The notes under the pieces are model-generated. The model ran no database searches, was not told the origin of the DNA, and worked only from the letters and a program-made list of their open reading frames with translations. From the NCBI GenBank assembly GCA_028280965.1, contig JANQKT010000021.1, forward strand, positions 1-64,000: a stretch of DNA of 64,000 bases, written 5' to 3'. The position numbers and the translations under genes were made by a program. The DNA is from Phycisphaeraceae bacterium (lineage in GTDB: Bacteria > Planctomycetota > Phycisphaerae > Phycisphaerales > Phycisphaeraceae). Below are positions 1-10,867 of the stretch, piece after piece (positions within the stretch are counted from its first letter, which is position 1; each line of letters opens with the position of its first letter).

Positions 1-466
1 ACGCGACGAGGCAGGTGCGATCGATCTTGAGGGCCTCGATCAGGGCCGCGAATGCCTTGGTCGAGGGCTTGTCCATCTTGAGCCCATCGACCAGGCGGAT
101 CTCGCCATCGACCGCTTTGGCGAGCAGCGCGTTGCGATTGGCGAGCTTGCGCATCTTCGCCGGCATGTCCTGACGCCAGGAATGGCCGACCTTCGCCTTG
201 GCGTGGCCGCCGCCGCGGAGGATGTTGGCCTTCTTGTCGCCCCGGCGGGCGTTGCCCGTGCCCTTCTGCTTATACAGCTTGCGGGTCGAGCCCTCGACAT
301 CGCTGCGGGTCTTGGTCTTCTGGTTGACCGGCCGACGATTGGCGTGCAGGCGGACGTAGGCCTGCTTCAAGAGCGCGGGGCGGACTTCCCCGCCGAGCTT
401 GGACTCGTCGAGCTGCACGCTCCCGGCCTCAGCGCCGGACATGTTGTAGACGGGGATTTCGATCAT
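1..466 (-). CDS. rplD: 50S ribosomal protein L4 (partial, runs off window start)
   Basis: Minus-strand translation from ATG at 466: MIEIPVYNMSGAEAGSVQLDES...RRPVNQKTKTRSDVEGSTRKLYKQKGTGNARRGDKKANILRGGGHAKAK; L4-type motif; follows rpsJ-rplC. Confidence 0.9.
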   Translation of the reverse strand, partial: MIEIPVYNMSGAEAGSVQLDESKLGGEVRPALLKQAYVRLHANRRPVNQKTKTRSDVEGSTRKLYKQKGTGNARRGDKKANILRGGGHAKAKVGHSWRQDMPAKMRKLANRNALLAKAVDGEIRLVDGLKMDKPSTKAFAALIEALKIDRTCLVA

Positions 467-665
467 CGTTTCTTACCTACGGTGCCTGCCTGCGTGAGCA
501 GACCTGCGTTGGGTTCGCCGCGAGAGGCAGGCCGGTCGGCCGATGGTTTGCCTCTTCGACTCGGTGTGGAGCCGGGTTGTCGCGACGAAGCAGTTTCAAC
601 TTGCAGCGGCCCATTCCGAACCCTCTGCAACACCCATCAGAAGTGCAACACACTTCCGGGGGGAC

Positions 666-1346
666 TTACGACGCCTTGGCGAGTCTCGCCTTCTGCTTGT
701 AAAGCCGCTTGGCCTCCTGGACGTAAAGCAGTCCCTTGTTCGCACCCGGGACCGGCCCCTTCACCAGGAGCAGGCCCTTTTCTTCATCGATGCCCACGAC
801 CTGCACGCTCCGGCAGGTCACGCGCTCGTTGCCCATCCGCCCGGCCATCCGGATGCCCTTCTTCGGGCTGCCGGTGCCGAGGTTGCTCGAACGCCCGCCG
901 ATCGAGCCGGGCGACCGGTGCTTGCGTTCAACGCCGTGGCTCGCTTCCTGGCCCTTGAAGCCGTGACGCTTCATCGATCCCTGCGTGCCCTTGCCCTTGC
1001 TCGTGCCGACGATGTCCACGAACTTGGTCTCGGCGAACACGGAAACCTTGATCTCCTGGCCTAGTTCGTACTCAGCGGCTTCGCCCTCGCCCAGCCGCAC
1101 CTCACGGTGGAACCGCTTGGGGCTCAGCCCGGCCTTCGCATCATGGCCGATCTGCTGGAACGTCGAGTTGCGGGCCTTGACATCCTCGAACGCGATCTGG
1201 ATCGCGTCGTAGCCGTCGGTCTCCGCGGTCTTGACCTGGCTGACAAAGCACGGCCCGGCCTGGATCACGGTCACCGGGATGTTCTTGCCGTCATCGTCGT
1301 ACAGCCGGGTCATCCCGACCTTCCGACCTAAAATCGCACTGGCCAT
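666..1346 (-). CDS. rplC: 50S ribosomal protein L3
   Basis: ILGRKVGMTRLYDDDGKNIPVTVIQAGPC...GTSKGKGTQGSMKRHGFKGQEASHGVERKHRSPGSIG, classic L3. Confidence 0.97.
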   Translation of the reverse strand: MASAILGRKVGMTRLYDDDGKNIPVTVIQAGPCFVSQVKTAETDGYDAIQIAFEDVKARNSTFQQIGHDAKAGLSPKRFHREVRLGEGEAAEYELGQEIKVSVFAETKFVDIVGTSKGKGTQGSMKRHGFKGQEASHGVERKHRSPGSIGGRSSNLGTGSPKKGIRMAGRMGNERVTCRSVQVVGIDEEKGLLLVKGPVPGANKGLLYVQEAKRLYKQKARLAKAS

Positions 1347-1439
1347 CGCTGAAGTCTCCTGGGGCGGCGGTTGCCTGGTCTTGGCGCTCGCCAGAGGACC
1401 CTGCCCCGTGTTGAATTCGAGTTCTATCTAACCGCCTTG

Positions 1440-1748
1440 CTAAGCAAGGATTTTCACAAAAACGCCGGCGGGAACGATCAGCCGGTTCAGCGCCTCGATC
1501 GTGCGGGGGCTGTAGTCCTTGATGTCGATGATCCGCTTGTGCGTGCGGATCTCGAACTGCTCGCGGCTCTTCTTGTTGACATGCGGCGACCGCAGGACGG
1601 TGTAGCGCTCGATCCGCGTGGGCAGCGGCACCGGGCCGGAGACCCGTGCGTTGGTCCGCTTGGCGTGATCGACGATCTCCTTGGCCGAGGAGTCCAAGGC
1701 CTGGTGGTCGTACGCTTCCATCCTGATTCTGATCTTGCCGGACGTCAT
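1440..1748 (-). CDS. rpsJ: 30S ribosomal protein S10
   Basis: [72 protein letters not shown]. Confidence 0.97.
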   Translation of the reverse strand: MTSGKIRIRMEAYDHQALDSSAKEIVDHAKRTNARVSGPVPLPTRIERYTVLRSPHVNKKSREQFEIRTHKRIIDIKDYSPRTIEALNRLIVPAGVFVKILA

Positions 1749-1942
1749 GTCAAAGAGCCCTGGGGTTCAATCCCGTACCTCCCGATCGGGCCGCAACGTC
1801 TGCTGCCCGGCCGGAGGCGAGCCGCGTAGTGTAGCCAAACCCGCCCCGCTGTCAACGTGGGGTGGCTGGGGATGGGGCTATTTTGTTTGTTAGGGGCTCG
1901 GACGGGAACAGCCCAGACAAAACCCCGCACGCAGTGCCCTCA

Positions 1943-3364
1943 TCAAGGCCCCTGATGATCGGTGTGGATCCCGCGGATCTCGGCGATACCGATGTTTGTT
2001 TCGCTCATCCCGACATAGATCATGTACAGCCTGCCGTCGTCGTCCAGGAACAGGTCGGGGTCGCGCAGCGCCCGCCCTTTGGACTGAGCCCCCCGGGGGG
2101 TCGGCTTGAGCTCGAGTTCGCCGCCTTCCCACGCGAGTTGGGGCACGAGCAGAACCTGCTCCGTCTGATCGATTCGCCGCCAGTTTGCGGGATCAAGGCG
2201 TTCTTCTTCGTCGAGCCCTTCCAAGGACATCCTTGTCATCAGGATGGATTCGGGCATGTCACCCGCGGCGTGATAAAACGCGTAAACGGTGTTGCGGTCC
2301 GCATCGGCGTTGTAATACACGTCGATATGCCTCGCCCCTTGCCGCACCTCACCAGACGCCCAGCCGGGACGTTGTTCGGGCGGCGGCACAACCTCCCGCG
2401 CCCGCTCTGCGCCGAACATCGGCTTCGTGCCCTCGAACTCCCGCCAGTAGAACGTCTTGCCGTCGTGCCCTGCCTTGGCGGGGTTGAAGAACCCGCCGGG
2501 CTCGTCGGCGTTCGCGAACGTGGCAAGGCCCCCCGAAGCGGTGCGCAGGGGCGCCAGATTGATCGCCCCGCCAAGCGAGAAGGTCATGGTTTGCCAGACC
2601 TGCTGGCCGTCGCTCTCGCCATCGATCTGGACAACCCTGGAATACGGCCGGGAGATGACTGTTTCGCGCAGGCCATGCCCCGCCTCACCGCCCTCGTCGG
2701 GCATGTTGAAGTTAAGCCCGTATTCCGAGGTCGCCACGAAGGTGTCGTGCCCGCGGCCCTGGGCGCCGGCGAACCTCCATCCCGGCGTGCGGTGGAACGC
2801 ATGAACGAACAAGACAATCCGCTGATTGACCTCATCAACCACTGCTTCGGGTGAAGCCAGGTGCCCCTCAAGCTGAACGCCGCCGGGGAGGGCGAAGATG
2901 GGGTCACCGCCCAGGTCCATATCGAGCACGCCGCGCCCGGGAGTCTGAACCCCGGTGTTACCACCGTCGATACCCCAGGCCCGATCGATACCCTTGCCGT
3001 TCTTCGGGTTCCAGATGGTCCACTCGCCCCTCAGGCTTTCGGCCCACGCCAGGCGGATGTGGTGTCCGGTGTGGCTGCTGAAGTACAGGTAGTAGTTCGC
3101 ACTCGGGTGCGGCCTTTCGTGTGTCGGGACCCAGTCGGGCACGCGGATCATGGACGGGAAGTTTGTATTGCCCCCCGCGTTCGGCACGCTCGCGTCGATA
3201 ATCGGGTCCGGGTCTTCGCCGCCGCTATCCAGGGGATGGCCCGGAGGCCGCCCATCGATTCGGATCGCCGTGACGTCATGCGCGAAACACGACACAGCCA
3301 AAAACAATACCGACGCAAGCAAGATCCACAGAGAGCTTGCAAACATGGCGGCAATGAACCTCAT
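1943..3364 (-). CDS. Secreted protein, possible beta-propeller glycosidase-like (GH43/GH32-type fold)
   Basis: N-terminal signal peptide; repeated DPDLFLDDDGRLYMIYVG-type blades. Confidence 0.5.
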   Translation of the reverse strand: MRFIAAMFASSLWILLASVLFLAVSCFAHDVTAIRIDGRPPGHPLDSGGEDPDPIIDASVPNAGGNTNFPSMIRVPDWVPTHERPHPSANYYLYFSSHTGHHIRLAWAESLRGEWTIWNPKNGKGIDRAWGIDGGNTGVQTPGRGVLDMDLGGDPIFALPGGVQLEGHLASPEAVVDEVNQRIVLFVHAFHRTPGWRFAGAQGRGHDTFVATSEYGLNFNMPDEGGEAGHGLRETVISRPYSRVVQIDGESDGQQVWQTMTFSLGGAINLAPLRTASGGLATFANADEPGGFFNPAKAGHDGKTFYWREFEGTKPMFGAERAREVVPPPEQRPGWASGEVRQGARHIDVYYNADADRNTVYAFYHAAGDMPESILMTRMSLEGLDEEERLDPANWRRIDQTEQVLLVPQLAWEGGELELKPTPRGAQSKGRALRDPDLFLDDDGRLYMIYVGMSETNIGIAEIRGIHTDHQGP

Positions 3365-3432
3365 AATGAAAACACCCCTTTATGTCGTCCAGCTAGACAA
3401 TGCAAGGCCAGAGGCCATTACAAGGTGCCTGC

Positions 3433-3858
3433 TCAAAACTCCGTCCGGCTCACCTCGTCCAGCACGTGCTCGGCGACATAGATCGGCGTATCCCCGCTCG
3501 CGCCCAGCGCGATCGCGTCGCTCGGGCGGGCATCGATCTCTCTAACATCCGAACCACAGCGCAGAAAGATGCGGGCGAAGAACGTGTGTTCGCGGAGGTC
3601 GTTGATCTCGATGCGTTCGAGCGTGTAGCCGAGCTCATCAACCAACGACTCGAGCAGCTCGTGTGTCTGCGGGCGCGGCGGGTGCTGGCCCATCAGCCGG
3701 CGTTCGATCGCGGCGGCCTCGGTCAGGCCGATCACGATCGGGAAGACCCGGGCGTCTTCTTCGGGGACGCCCGCTTCGCGCAGCTCGACGATGTGCGTGT
3801 CGTCGGTCTCGCGGATCAGGACCCGGCAGAGCTCCATCTTGATCGACATGGCCCACAC
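3433..3858 (-). CDS. Bifunctional nuclease family protein (DUF151-like)
   Basis: VFPIVIGLTEAAAIERRLMG...HELLESLVDELGYTLERIEINDLREHTFFARI...IDARPSDAIALG. Confidence 0.85.
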   Translation of the reverse strand: MWAMSIKMELCRVLIRETDDTHIVELREAGVPEEDARVFPIVIGLTEAAAIERRLMGQHPPRPQTHELLESLVDELGYTLERIEINDLREHTFFARIFLRCGSDVREIDARPSDAIALGASGDTPIYVAEHVLDEVSRTEF

Positions 3859-3901
3859 TCCATCGCGCTAAGCCGTCTCGATTAAGTGAGACGGCGAACC
3901 A

Positions 3902-5287
3902 TCACAGACGCATCAACGCATGATAGCTGCCGTCGGTATAGGAGTCGCCTCCCCCGGAAGGGAATTGTTGATGTTCGTGAAGCAATTCAGCGCCATGCTT
4001 GACCAGACGCTTGGCCTGGTTCTGGTTCTCCGGCGGCTCGATCGAGCAGGTCGAATAAAGCAACAGCCCGCTTGGCCTGAGCCACGCGGACGCGGCGTGG
4101 ATGATCTCGCGCTGGAGCCTGACCAGTTCGCCGATCGCCTGCTGGCTGTAGCGGTAGCGCGCCTCGGGTCGGCGGGCGAGGACGCCGGTGTTAGAACACG
4201 GCACGTCGAGTAAGACAAGATCGTATTGTTGATCGCCTGATTGGTCGGGATCGATCACGCGGACGTTGGGCAGGGTTGCAGTCGCCTGCTTCAACGACTC
4301 GCGTCGGCCGGGGTGGGTGTCGGTCGCGGTGACCTGCGCTGCAGGGTGCATGAGCGCGAGCTGACGGGTCTTGGTGCCCTGGCCGGCGCAGTAGTCGAGG
4401 ATCGCCTGCGGCCGATGGTCGCGTGTGGATTCAGCCGCGAGCGACGATGCAACATCCTGTACCCGGCGGTCGGAGTGACTATCCAAGAAAGCCGGCAACG
4501 ACTCAACCGGACCAGTCCAGACGACAAACCCATCGTCATGATGCGGACGGCAATCAGACATATTTGCATCAAAATCAAAACCCTGCTCCACCGCGATCGT
4601 GGTCGGTGGGTGCTCGATGGTATGCAGGCACAGGTTGATCGTGTCGGCTTCGCCGAAGCGTGCCAGCCACTCGCGCACCAGGCGCAGCGGCATGCTTGTC
4701 GCTGCTGCCAGGTGCTTGTCCAGCACGTCGGGACCGGGCAGCACAGGCTCTTTGAGCTGCAGGGCCTTGCTACCGGGCAGCGGGATGAGTTTGGCACTGG
4801 GCGAGTACACGCCCAGGGACGGGCGGGACGCCCGCGCCATCTGCTGTTTAGCATCCTTGGTCAACCGATCGACCTGCCGCAGCACCGCGTTGACCATGCC
4901 GGTCGCGTTCGGCCGAACCAGCTTGCGCGCTAGCCCGACCGCCTGATCAACCACGGCGTAGGCGGGCAGGCGGTCGAAGAACACCAGCTGCGCCGCGCCG
5001 GACATCAGCACCGCCTGCATCGCCGGTTCGAGCCGGCGGAGCTGCTTGGACAGGTACTTCTCCAGGATGCACTGCAGCGTGAACCACCGCTGGACCGTCG
5101 TGCGATAGATCGCCAGCGCCAGCGCACGGTCTGCGGGCGACAAGCCCGACAACTCGTCCTCCGCTTCCGGAGGCGGAGGCTCGACATGCGGGAACTGCTC
5201 GGCGACGCGCGTCAGCCGCACCGCGGCCCACAGCCGGGCGTTGTCCACCGAGGGCTCTTTGCTTGTCGTTTGAGTCCGCTTACTCAC
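3902..5287 (-). CDS. rsmB: RsmB/NOP family 16S rRNA m5C methyltransferase
   Basis: NusB-like N-terminus, then ILDYCAGQGTKTRQLA, DVPCSNTGVLARRPEARYR, YSTCSIEPPENQ. Confidence 0.8.
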   Translation of the reverse strand: MSKRTQTTSKEPSVDNARLWAAVRLTRVAEQFPHVEPPPPEAEDELSGLSPADRALALAIYRTTVQRWFTLQCILEKYLSKQLRRLEPAMQAVLMSGAAQLVFFDRLPAYAVVDQAVGLARKLVRPNATGMVNAVLRQVDRLTKDAKQQMARASRPSLGVYSPSAKLIPLPGSKALQLKEPVLPGPDVLDKHLAAATSMPLRLVREWLARFGEADTINLCLHTIEHPPTTIAVEQGFDFDANMSDCRPHHDDGFVVWTGPVESLPAFLDSHSDRRVQDVASSLAAESTRDHRPQAILDYCAGQGTKTRQLALMHPAAQVTATDTHPGRRESLKQATATLPNVRVIDPDQSGDQQYDLVLLDVPCSNTGVLARRPEARYRYSQQAIGELVRLQREIIHAASAWLRPSGLLLYSTCSIEPPENQNQAKRLVKHGAELLHEHQQFPSGGGDSYTDGSYHALMRL

Positions 5288-6989
5288 CGGCAGGCGTCCG
5301 GTCCTGCGTCAGCGTCTTGCGGATCTCATCCATCAGCTGATCGACCTTGAAGGGCTTGAACAAGACCGTCGACAGACCCTCCTGCGAGGCGCGGACGATC
5401 GAGTGATTCGGGTCGTAGCCGAACCCGGTCATCAGGATCACAGGCAGGCCCTCGCGGGCGCGCTGCGCCGCTGCGTAGATCTCGTAGCCGTTGCGGTAGG
5501 GCATCTTGATGTCGGAGATGACCAGGTCGAATGCCTGCGATTCAAGGTGGTTGCAGGCCTCATACCCGTCCTTCGCGACCTCCACCTCGCAGCCGTGCTT
5601 GGCCAGCACGCTCTGGATCGTGTCGCGAATGTTCGCTTCGTCGTCGGCGACCAACACCCGTTTTCCTGACAATAAGGAGTCGCCCTGCTGCTGCTGGACC
5701 GCCTGGCTGCCGATCACCGCGTTGGGCCCGGCCTTTACGTTGTCCAGGGCCTCGCGGACCTGTTCGACATCGCTGATGATCTTGTCCAACGAAGTATGCA
5801 GCGCTTCGTCGCCGAGGTGCGCCTCCTTGAGACGGCCGCACTCGTGGACGATGTCGTTGATCGGGGACGACATCTCCTGGTACACGCTGTCGCTGATCTG
5901 GCCGGAGATGGTGTATCGCTCGACAACCAGCAGGTCGAGGATGTTCAGCGCGAGCGCGACATAACGGCCGAAGATCTCGGCGAACTGGCGGTCGTCCTCG
6001 TTGAACGTGCCGATCTTTTCCGACTCGATGTTGTAGACGCCGACGACTTCATCAAAGAGCATCAGCGGGACGGTCAGCGAGCTCTTGGAGTGCTCGAGGC
6101 CGAGCACGTAGCGCGGGTCCTTCTCCGTGTCGTGGCAGATGTACGACCGGCCGGTCGCGGCGACGTAGCCGGAGATGCCGTTGCCATCCGCCTGCGCATA
6201 GAGATCGATCTCGAGCGCCTCCGGGGGCAGGCCCTCGGCGATCACCAACTCAAGCTTGTTGCTGCGCTTGTCCAGCAGGCGGATCGCGAAGTGGTCGAAG
6301 TGCATCAAGTCCTTGCTGTACTTGATGATCTTGTCCTGCAGGAGCTTGAGCCGCTGGGGCGGGAGCAGGTCGGCGATGGCCTCGGAGTCGAGCTTGGCCA
6401 ACTCCCGGCCGGACGCGTCGATCGCGTCAATCTTGCGCTGCAGGCGCTTGCCGCTGGTCGCGTCCCAGACAACGGCGACGACCTGGACGGCCTGGCCGCG
6501 GTCGTCGGTGACCGGCGAGCAGATCATCTCGAAGTAGCGGTCCTCGACGCCGAAGGTGAATTTTTTGCTGTTGGTCTTGGTCGCCGCGCCCGATGCGCCG
6601 GTCTGTGCCGAGCCGAAGAGCTGCAGCGCCTGGCCGCAGATCCGGCGGACCTGCTCGAAGACCTCGCCGGGGTAGGTCGTCATCTTTTTGTTGGACCAGT
6701 TGCACCGGCCGGTGGCGTCCACGATGCAGACGCCCTCGCCAATGGTGTTGAGCACGACGCTGGCCTTCTCGCTGACGATCGCGCGCTCGAGCGGGAGGAA
6801 GTCGCCGACATCCGCGAAGACGCCGTGGTAGGGCTTGCCCTTCAGCGCCTCGATCGCCTCGTCGCTGGAGGCGACGACATCGACATCGAAGCTCTCGCCG
6901 AGCAGGTGGGCGATGGGGTGATCGCCCAGCACCTTGCCACCGAACACCAGGACTCTTGGGCGCTCACCACTCATGCGTGCCTCTTCCAA
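5280..6989 (-). CDS. PAS-GAF-receiver regulatory protein with N-terminal receiver-like domain
   Basis: C-terminal receiver KRVLVADDEANIRDTI...DLVISDIKMPYRNGYE...ILMTGFGYD...LFKPF; GAF-like centre; no HATPase motif. Confidence 0.75.
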   Translation of the reverse strand: MEEARMSGERPRVLVFGGKVLGDHPIAHLLGESFDVDVVASSDEAIEALKGKPYHGVFADVGDFLPLERAIVSEKASVVLNTIGEGVCIVDATGRCNWSNKKMTTYPGEVFEQVRRICGQALQLFGSAQTGASGAATKTNSKKFTFGVEDRYFEMICSPVTDDRGQAVQVVAVVWDATSGKRLQRKIDAIDASGRELAKLDSEAIADLLPPQRLKLLQDKIIKYSKDLMHFDHFAIRLLDKRSNKLELVIAEGLPPEALEIDLYAQADGNGISGYVAATGRSYICHDTEKDPRYVLGLEHSKSSLTVPLMLFDEVVGVYNIESEKIGTFNEDDRQFAEIFGRYVALALNILDLLVVERYTISGQISDSVYQEMSSPINDIVHECGRLKEAHLGDEALHTSLDKIISDVEQVREALDNVKAGPNAVIGSQAVQQQQGDSLLSGKRVLVADDEANIRDTIQSVLAKHGCEVEVAKDGYEACNHLESQAFDLVISDIKMPYRNGYEIYAAAQRAREGLPVILMTGFGYDPNHSIVRASQEGLSTVLFKPFKVDQLMDEIRKTLTQDRTPAGE

Positions 6990-7001
6990 ACCGTAAGCGT
7001 T

Positions 7002-8051
7002 TCAGAAACGCCGGTCGATGACCGCGCCGGCCATCGCCTGCATCAGGTCGCGGGCCGGCGAGGGCTTGATCGCTGACAGCACCTCTTCGGTCGCCTGATC
7101 CACCAGCCGCCGGGCCCACTGCCGGGCGTAGTCCATCGCGCCCGAGTCGGTGACGCGGTCGGCGACGGTGTGCGCGATCTGCTGCGCCGCGCTGTCATCC
7201 AGGCCCTCTTCCGCCGCGCGGGCGAGTAAACCAGCGACGACCTCGCGTTCGGCCGTGTCGGCCTGCTGAAGATGACGGATCACCGGCAGGGTCAGCTTGC
7301 CCTTGGCCAGGTCGCGCGCGACGGATTTGCCGACGGTGTGCTCGTCGCCGGACAGATCGAGGATGTCGTCGACAATCTGAAAGGCGATGCCAAGCTTCTC
7401 GCCGTAGGCGAAGAGGGACTGGGCCAGCCGCTGGTCGCCGTTGGCCTCGGCGCCGGGGTGTCGCAGGCGAACGGGCAGCTCGCAACACAGCCCGCATAGC
7501 GCCGCGGTCTTTCGGCGGATGATCTCGAAGTAGACCCGCTCCTCCAGGTCGAGGTTGTGGCGGTTGGAGAGCTGCAGCAGCTCGCCCTCGCAGACGGTGT
7601 TGGTCGCGTGGGCGACGGCGCGGCTGATGTCGGTCCGGCCGATCGACGAGCAGAGGTGGTAGGCGTGGCTGATGAGGTAGTCGCCTAGCATTACGGCGGT
7701 CTCGTTACCACGCAGCTGGTTAATCGTCGCGCCGCGGCGGCGGACCTGCGCATCGTCGAGCACGTCGTCGTGCACGAGCGTGGCCATGTGGACCATCTCG
7801 CAGACGGCGGCGACGGTGAGGACCGGCCCGCGCAGCTCGCCGAGGTCTTCGCGTTCGCCCGCCGCCATCGCCGAGACGATGACCAGCGTCGGGCGGAGCA
7901 TCTTGCCGCGATAGCGTTCGACGTGATCGACCAGATTGTTAACGCACGCGGTGTCGCTGAGCAGCTCGGCGCTGAAGCGTTGCTGGACCTGATCGAGCAT
8001 CGCCGACAGGTTCGAGCCGAGCTGCGTGTCGTGGGGCGTCAGTAGAAGCAT
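7002..8051 (-). CDS. Polyprenyl diphosphate synthase
   Basis: GKMLRPTLV, LVHDDVLDDAQVRRG, second Asp-rich motif QIVDDILDLSGDE. Confidence 0.92.
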   Translation of the reverse strand: MLLLTPHDTQLGSNLSAMLDQVQQRFSAELLSDTACVNNLVDHVERYRGKMLRPTLVIVSAMAAGEREDLGELRGPVLTVAAVCEMVHMATLVHDDVLDDAQVRRRGATINQLRGNETAVMLGDYLISHAYHLCSSIGRTDISRAVAHATNTVCEGELLQLSNRHNLDLEERVYFEIIRRKTAALCGLCCELPVRLRHPGAEANGDQRLAQSLFAYGEKLGIAFQIVDDILDLSGDEHTVGKSVARDLAKGKLTLPVIRHLQQADTAEREVVAGLLARAAEEGLDDSAAQQIAHTVADRVTDSGAMDYARQWARRLVDQATEEVLSAIKPSPARDLMQAMAGAVIDRRF

Positions 8052-8328
8052 CCGGGCTCGCGTCTGCGGGGGAGTTGATCGGCCGGTCGGTGCCGAACTG
8101 TCTATTGTAAGTCGGCATCACGCCCGGCGTCACGCAAAATCTGAACCGGGGCTTATACGGACGCGCCAACGACCGGATTTATAGCCGGGTCCAACCGGTT
8201 TGACACCCTAATTCGGCCGATCTAACCTTCGATGCTCCACGGAGTCGGGCAGCAGTGCGGCCGGCCCCGACCCTTCGGCGCGTCCTTCCGACACTGGCTG
8301 CCTGCTTCCCGATTGTCCTTCACCCGCC

Positions 8329-9576
8329 ATGGCCGAAACCACCCCCGCCAACCTGGACACCACCATCGGCCGGATCGTGATCGAGAAGGGCCTGGCGACA
8401 CGGGAAGACGTCGAGCAGTGCCTGTCGGTGATCAGGTCCGCTTCGGAAGGCTCGGACCCGAACCAGCGCAGCCTTTCGAGCCTCTTGGTCGAGCAGGGCA
8501 TCGTGACCCAGCGGCAGATCGATCGGCTGCGCCCCGAACTCGACGAGCAGAAAGCCGGGCGGCAGATCCCCGGCTATCAGATCCTCTCTAAGCTCGGCGC
8601 CGGCGCGATGGCGACGGTGTACAAGGCCCGGCAGCTCAGCCTGGACCGGATCGTCGCGATCAAGGTGCTGCCGCAGAAGCACAGCAAGGACAAGGACTTC
8701 ATCCAGCGGTTCTATGACGAAGGCAAGGCCGCTGCGAAGCTGAACCACGCGAACATCGTCGGCGCCTACGACGTCGGCCAGGCCGGGGATTATCACTACT
8801 TCGTCATGGAGTACGTGGACGGCCGGACGGTCTACGACGACATCAGCGCCAAGGGCGCGTACAGCGAAGAAGACGCGCTGCAGATCGGCACGCAGGTCGC
8901 CAAGGCGCTCTCACACGCGCACGAGCAGGGCTTCATCCACCGTGACGTCAAGCCCAAAAACATCATGATCACCGCCGACGGCACGGTGAAGCTGGCGGAC
9001 ATGGGCCTGGCCCGCGCGGTGTCAGACCGCGAGGCCGCCGAGGCCGAAGCCGGCAAGGCCTACGGCACGCCGTACTACATCAGCCCCGAGCAGATCCGCG
9101 GCGAGATCGCCATCGACTTCCGCGCCGACATCTACGCGCTCGGCGCGACGATGTACCACATGGTCACCGGCAAGGTCCCCTACGAGGGGCCCAACCCCTC
9201 GGCGGTGATGCGTAAGCACCTCAACGAAGACCTCGTCCCGCCGGACCACGTCAACACCCAGCTGACCTCGGGGATCTCCGAGATCATCGAGGTGTGCATG
9301 GCCAAGACGGTCCGCAAGCGCTACGCGACGACCGAGGACCTGCTCGAAGACCTCAAGGCGGTGACCAAAGGTGACCCGCCGACGATCGCGCGGAAGATGG
9401 TCGATCTCGCGGCGCTCGCGTCGCTCGAACCGGACGACACACAGATCCTTACCGTCCGCAGCGAGGCCCCGAAGGCCCAGTCGCTGACCGAGCAGCCGCT
9501 GTTCTGGGTAGTCCTGGCCCAGGCCGCGGCGATCATCCTGCTGCTGGCGGTGCTGGTTATCGCCCTGTCGGGCTAG
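8329..9576 (+). CDS. Serine/threonine protein kinase with C-terminal TM helix
   Basis: [48 protein letters not shown]; hydrophobic C-terminus. Confidence 0.93.
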   Translation: MAETTPANLDTTIGRIVIEKGLATREDVEQCLSVIRSASEGSDPNQRSLSSLLVEQGIVTQRQIDRLRPELDEQKAGRQIPGYQILSKLGAGAMATVYKARQLSLDRIVAIKVLPQKHSKDKDFIQRFYDEGKAAAKLNHANIVGAYDVGQAGDYHYFVMEYVDGRTVYDDISAKGAYSEEDALQIGTQVAKALSHAHEQGFIHRDVKPKNIMITADGTVKLADMGLARAVSDREAAEAEAGKAYGTPYYISPEQIRGEIAIDFRADIYALGATMYHMVTGKVPYEGPNPSAVMRKHLNEDLVPPDHVNTQLTSGISEIIEVCMAKTVRKRYATTEDLLEDLKAVTKGDPPTIARKMVDLAALASLEPDDTQILTVRSEAPKAQSLTEQPLFWVVLAQAAAIILLLAVLVIALSG

Positions 9577-9718
9577 CCGGCTCCACGCCGCCAGCGCCCC
9601 TCATGCATGCCTACCCTGTTCTATAGGACCGGCGCGGAAGACCACGCACCGGCCCGCGATCGCGTGTGGCCGAGCGTCGATAAAGTCCATACATACAACC
9701 CCACTGAAAGGTCACCCC

Positions 9719-10774
9719 ATGGCAACCGGCATCCAGTCCCTGATCGCATCCGGCTCGAAGGTCTGGCTCGACTCGGTCGACCCCGACGAGGTCCAGAAGA
9801 ACAAAGCCAACGGCATCACCGGCGCGACCTCGAACCCGATTATCATCGCCGGCCTGCTCGAGTCCGGCCGGTTCGACGACGTCATGGCCGAGTTCATGGG
9901 TGAAGGCCTCAGCGATGAAGACCTCGCCTGGCGGATGACCGACCACCTGGTTCGCAATGCACAAGACGCCTTCCACGATGTCTGGCAGCGCACGGCCGGC
10001 GACGACGGCTGGGTCAGCTTCGAGCTGGACCCGCTGCTGGAGGATGTCGCCAACCCGGTGCCGCACGACGAGGCGGTCGCGCGCTACATCGAGACCGGTA
10101 AGCAGTGGGCCGCCGGCCACGACAACCGGATGATCAAAGTGCCTGCGACGCCCGCGGGCCTGGACGCGCTCGAAGAGCTCGCCGCCGCGGGCATCACGCT
10201 CAACGTCACCCTCATCTTCAGCGAGCGCCAGTACCTCGCGGCGCGCGACGCGGTCTGGCGTGGCCGGCAACGCTTCGGCCAGCTCGAATCGTTCAAGAGC
10301 GTCTACTCGATCTTCATCTCTCGCGTGGATGTCTACACGGGTAAAGAACTCCCCCAGCTTTCGGACCTCCTTCAAGGCCGGGTCGGCGTGATCAACGCCA
10401 AGCAGATCGGTATCGCCAACGAGCAGTTCTGGGCCGACAAGAACCTGCCGCTCAAGCAGGAGATGATCTTCGCGTCCACGGGCAAGAAGCTGGACTGGCA
10501 GGCCGAGGACTACTACATCGCCGAGCTGGCTGGCAGCGATATCCTGACCAACCCGCCGGCGACGAACGCGGCGATCGCGGAGTTGGGTAAGTCGTACCCG
10601 GCCCAGTCGCGGGCCCTGCCCGAGCAGGCGGTCCTGGACGAGTTCGCCCGGGAAGTGGACATCCAGCGGCTTGAAGACACGTTGATGGCCGAGGGCACCG
10701 AGAAGTTTGCCGACCCGCAGAAGCAGCTGATCCAGACGATCGCGTCCAAACGGTCGCAGCTGGCCCGGGCCTGA
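9719..10774 (+). CDS. tal: Transaldolase
   Basis: [11 protein letters not shown]...[16 protein letters not shown]...[33 protein letters not shown]. Confidence 0.9.
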   Translation: MATGIQSLIASGSKVWLDSVDPDEVQKNKANGITGATSNPIIIAGLLESGRFDDVMAEFMGEGLSDEDLAWRMTDHLVRNAQDAFHDVWQRTAGDDGWVSFELDPLLEDVANPVPHDEAVARYIETGKQWAAGHDNRMIKVPATPAGLDALEELAAAGITLNVTLIFSERQYLAARDAVWRGRQRFGQLESFKSVYSIFISRVDVYTGKELPQLSDLLQGRVGVINAKQIGIANEQFWADKNLPLKQEMIFASTGKKLDWQAEDYYIAELAGSDILTNPPATNAAIAELGKSYPAQSRALPEQAVLDEFAREVDIQRLEDTLMAEGTEKFADPQKQLIQTIASKRSQLARA

Positions 10775-10867
10775 TCCTTCCACCCGAAGCTTGACCAAAA
10801 CCCTGCTGCGCCTGATACTTACCGCTTCGACAAGTGGCGGCGGGTCCGGTGCCCGCCTGCCCGGTTC

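Noticed and set aside
5796-7076. 426-aa plus-strand ORF opposite the PAS-GAF-receiver gene
   Set aside because: Shadow ORF with biased composition and no recognisable motifs
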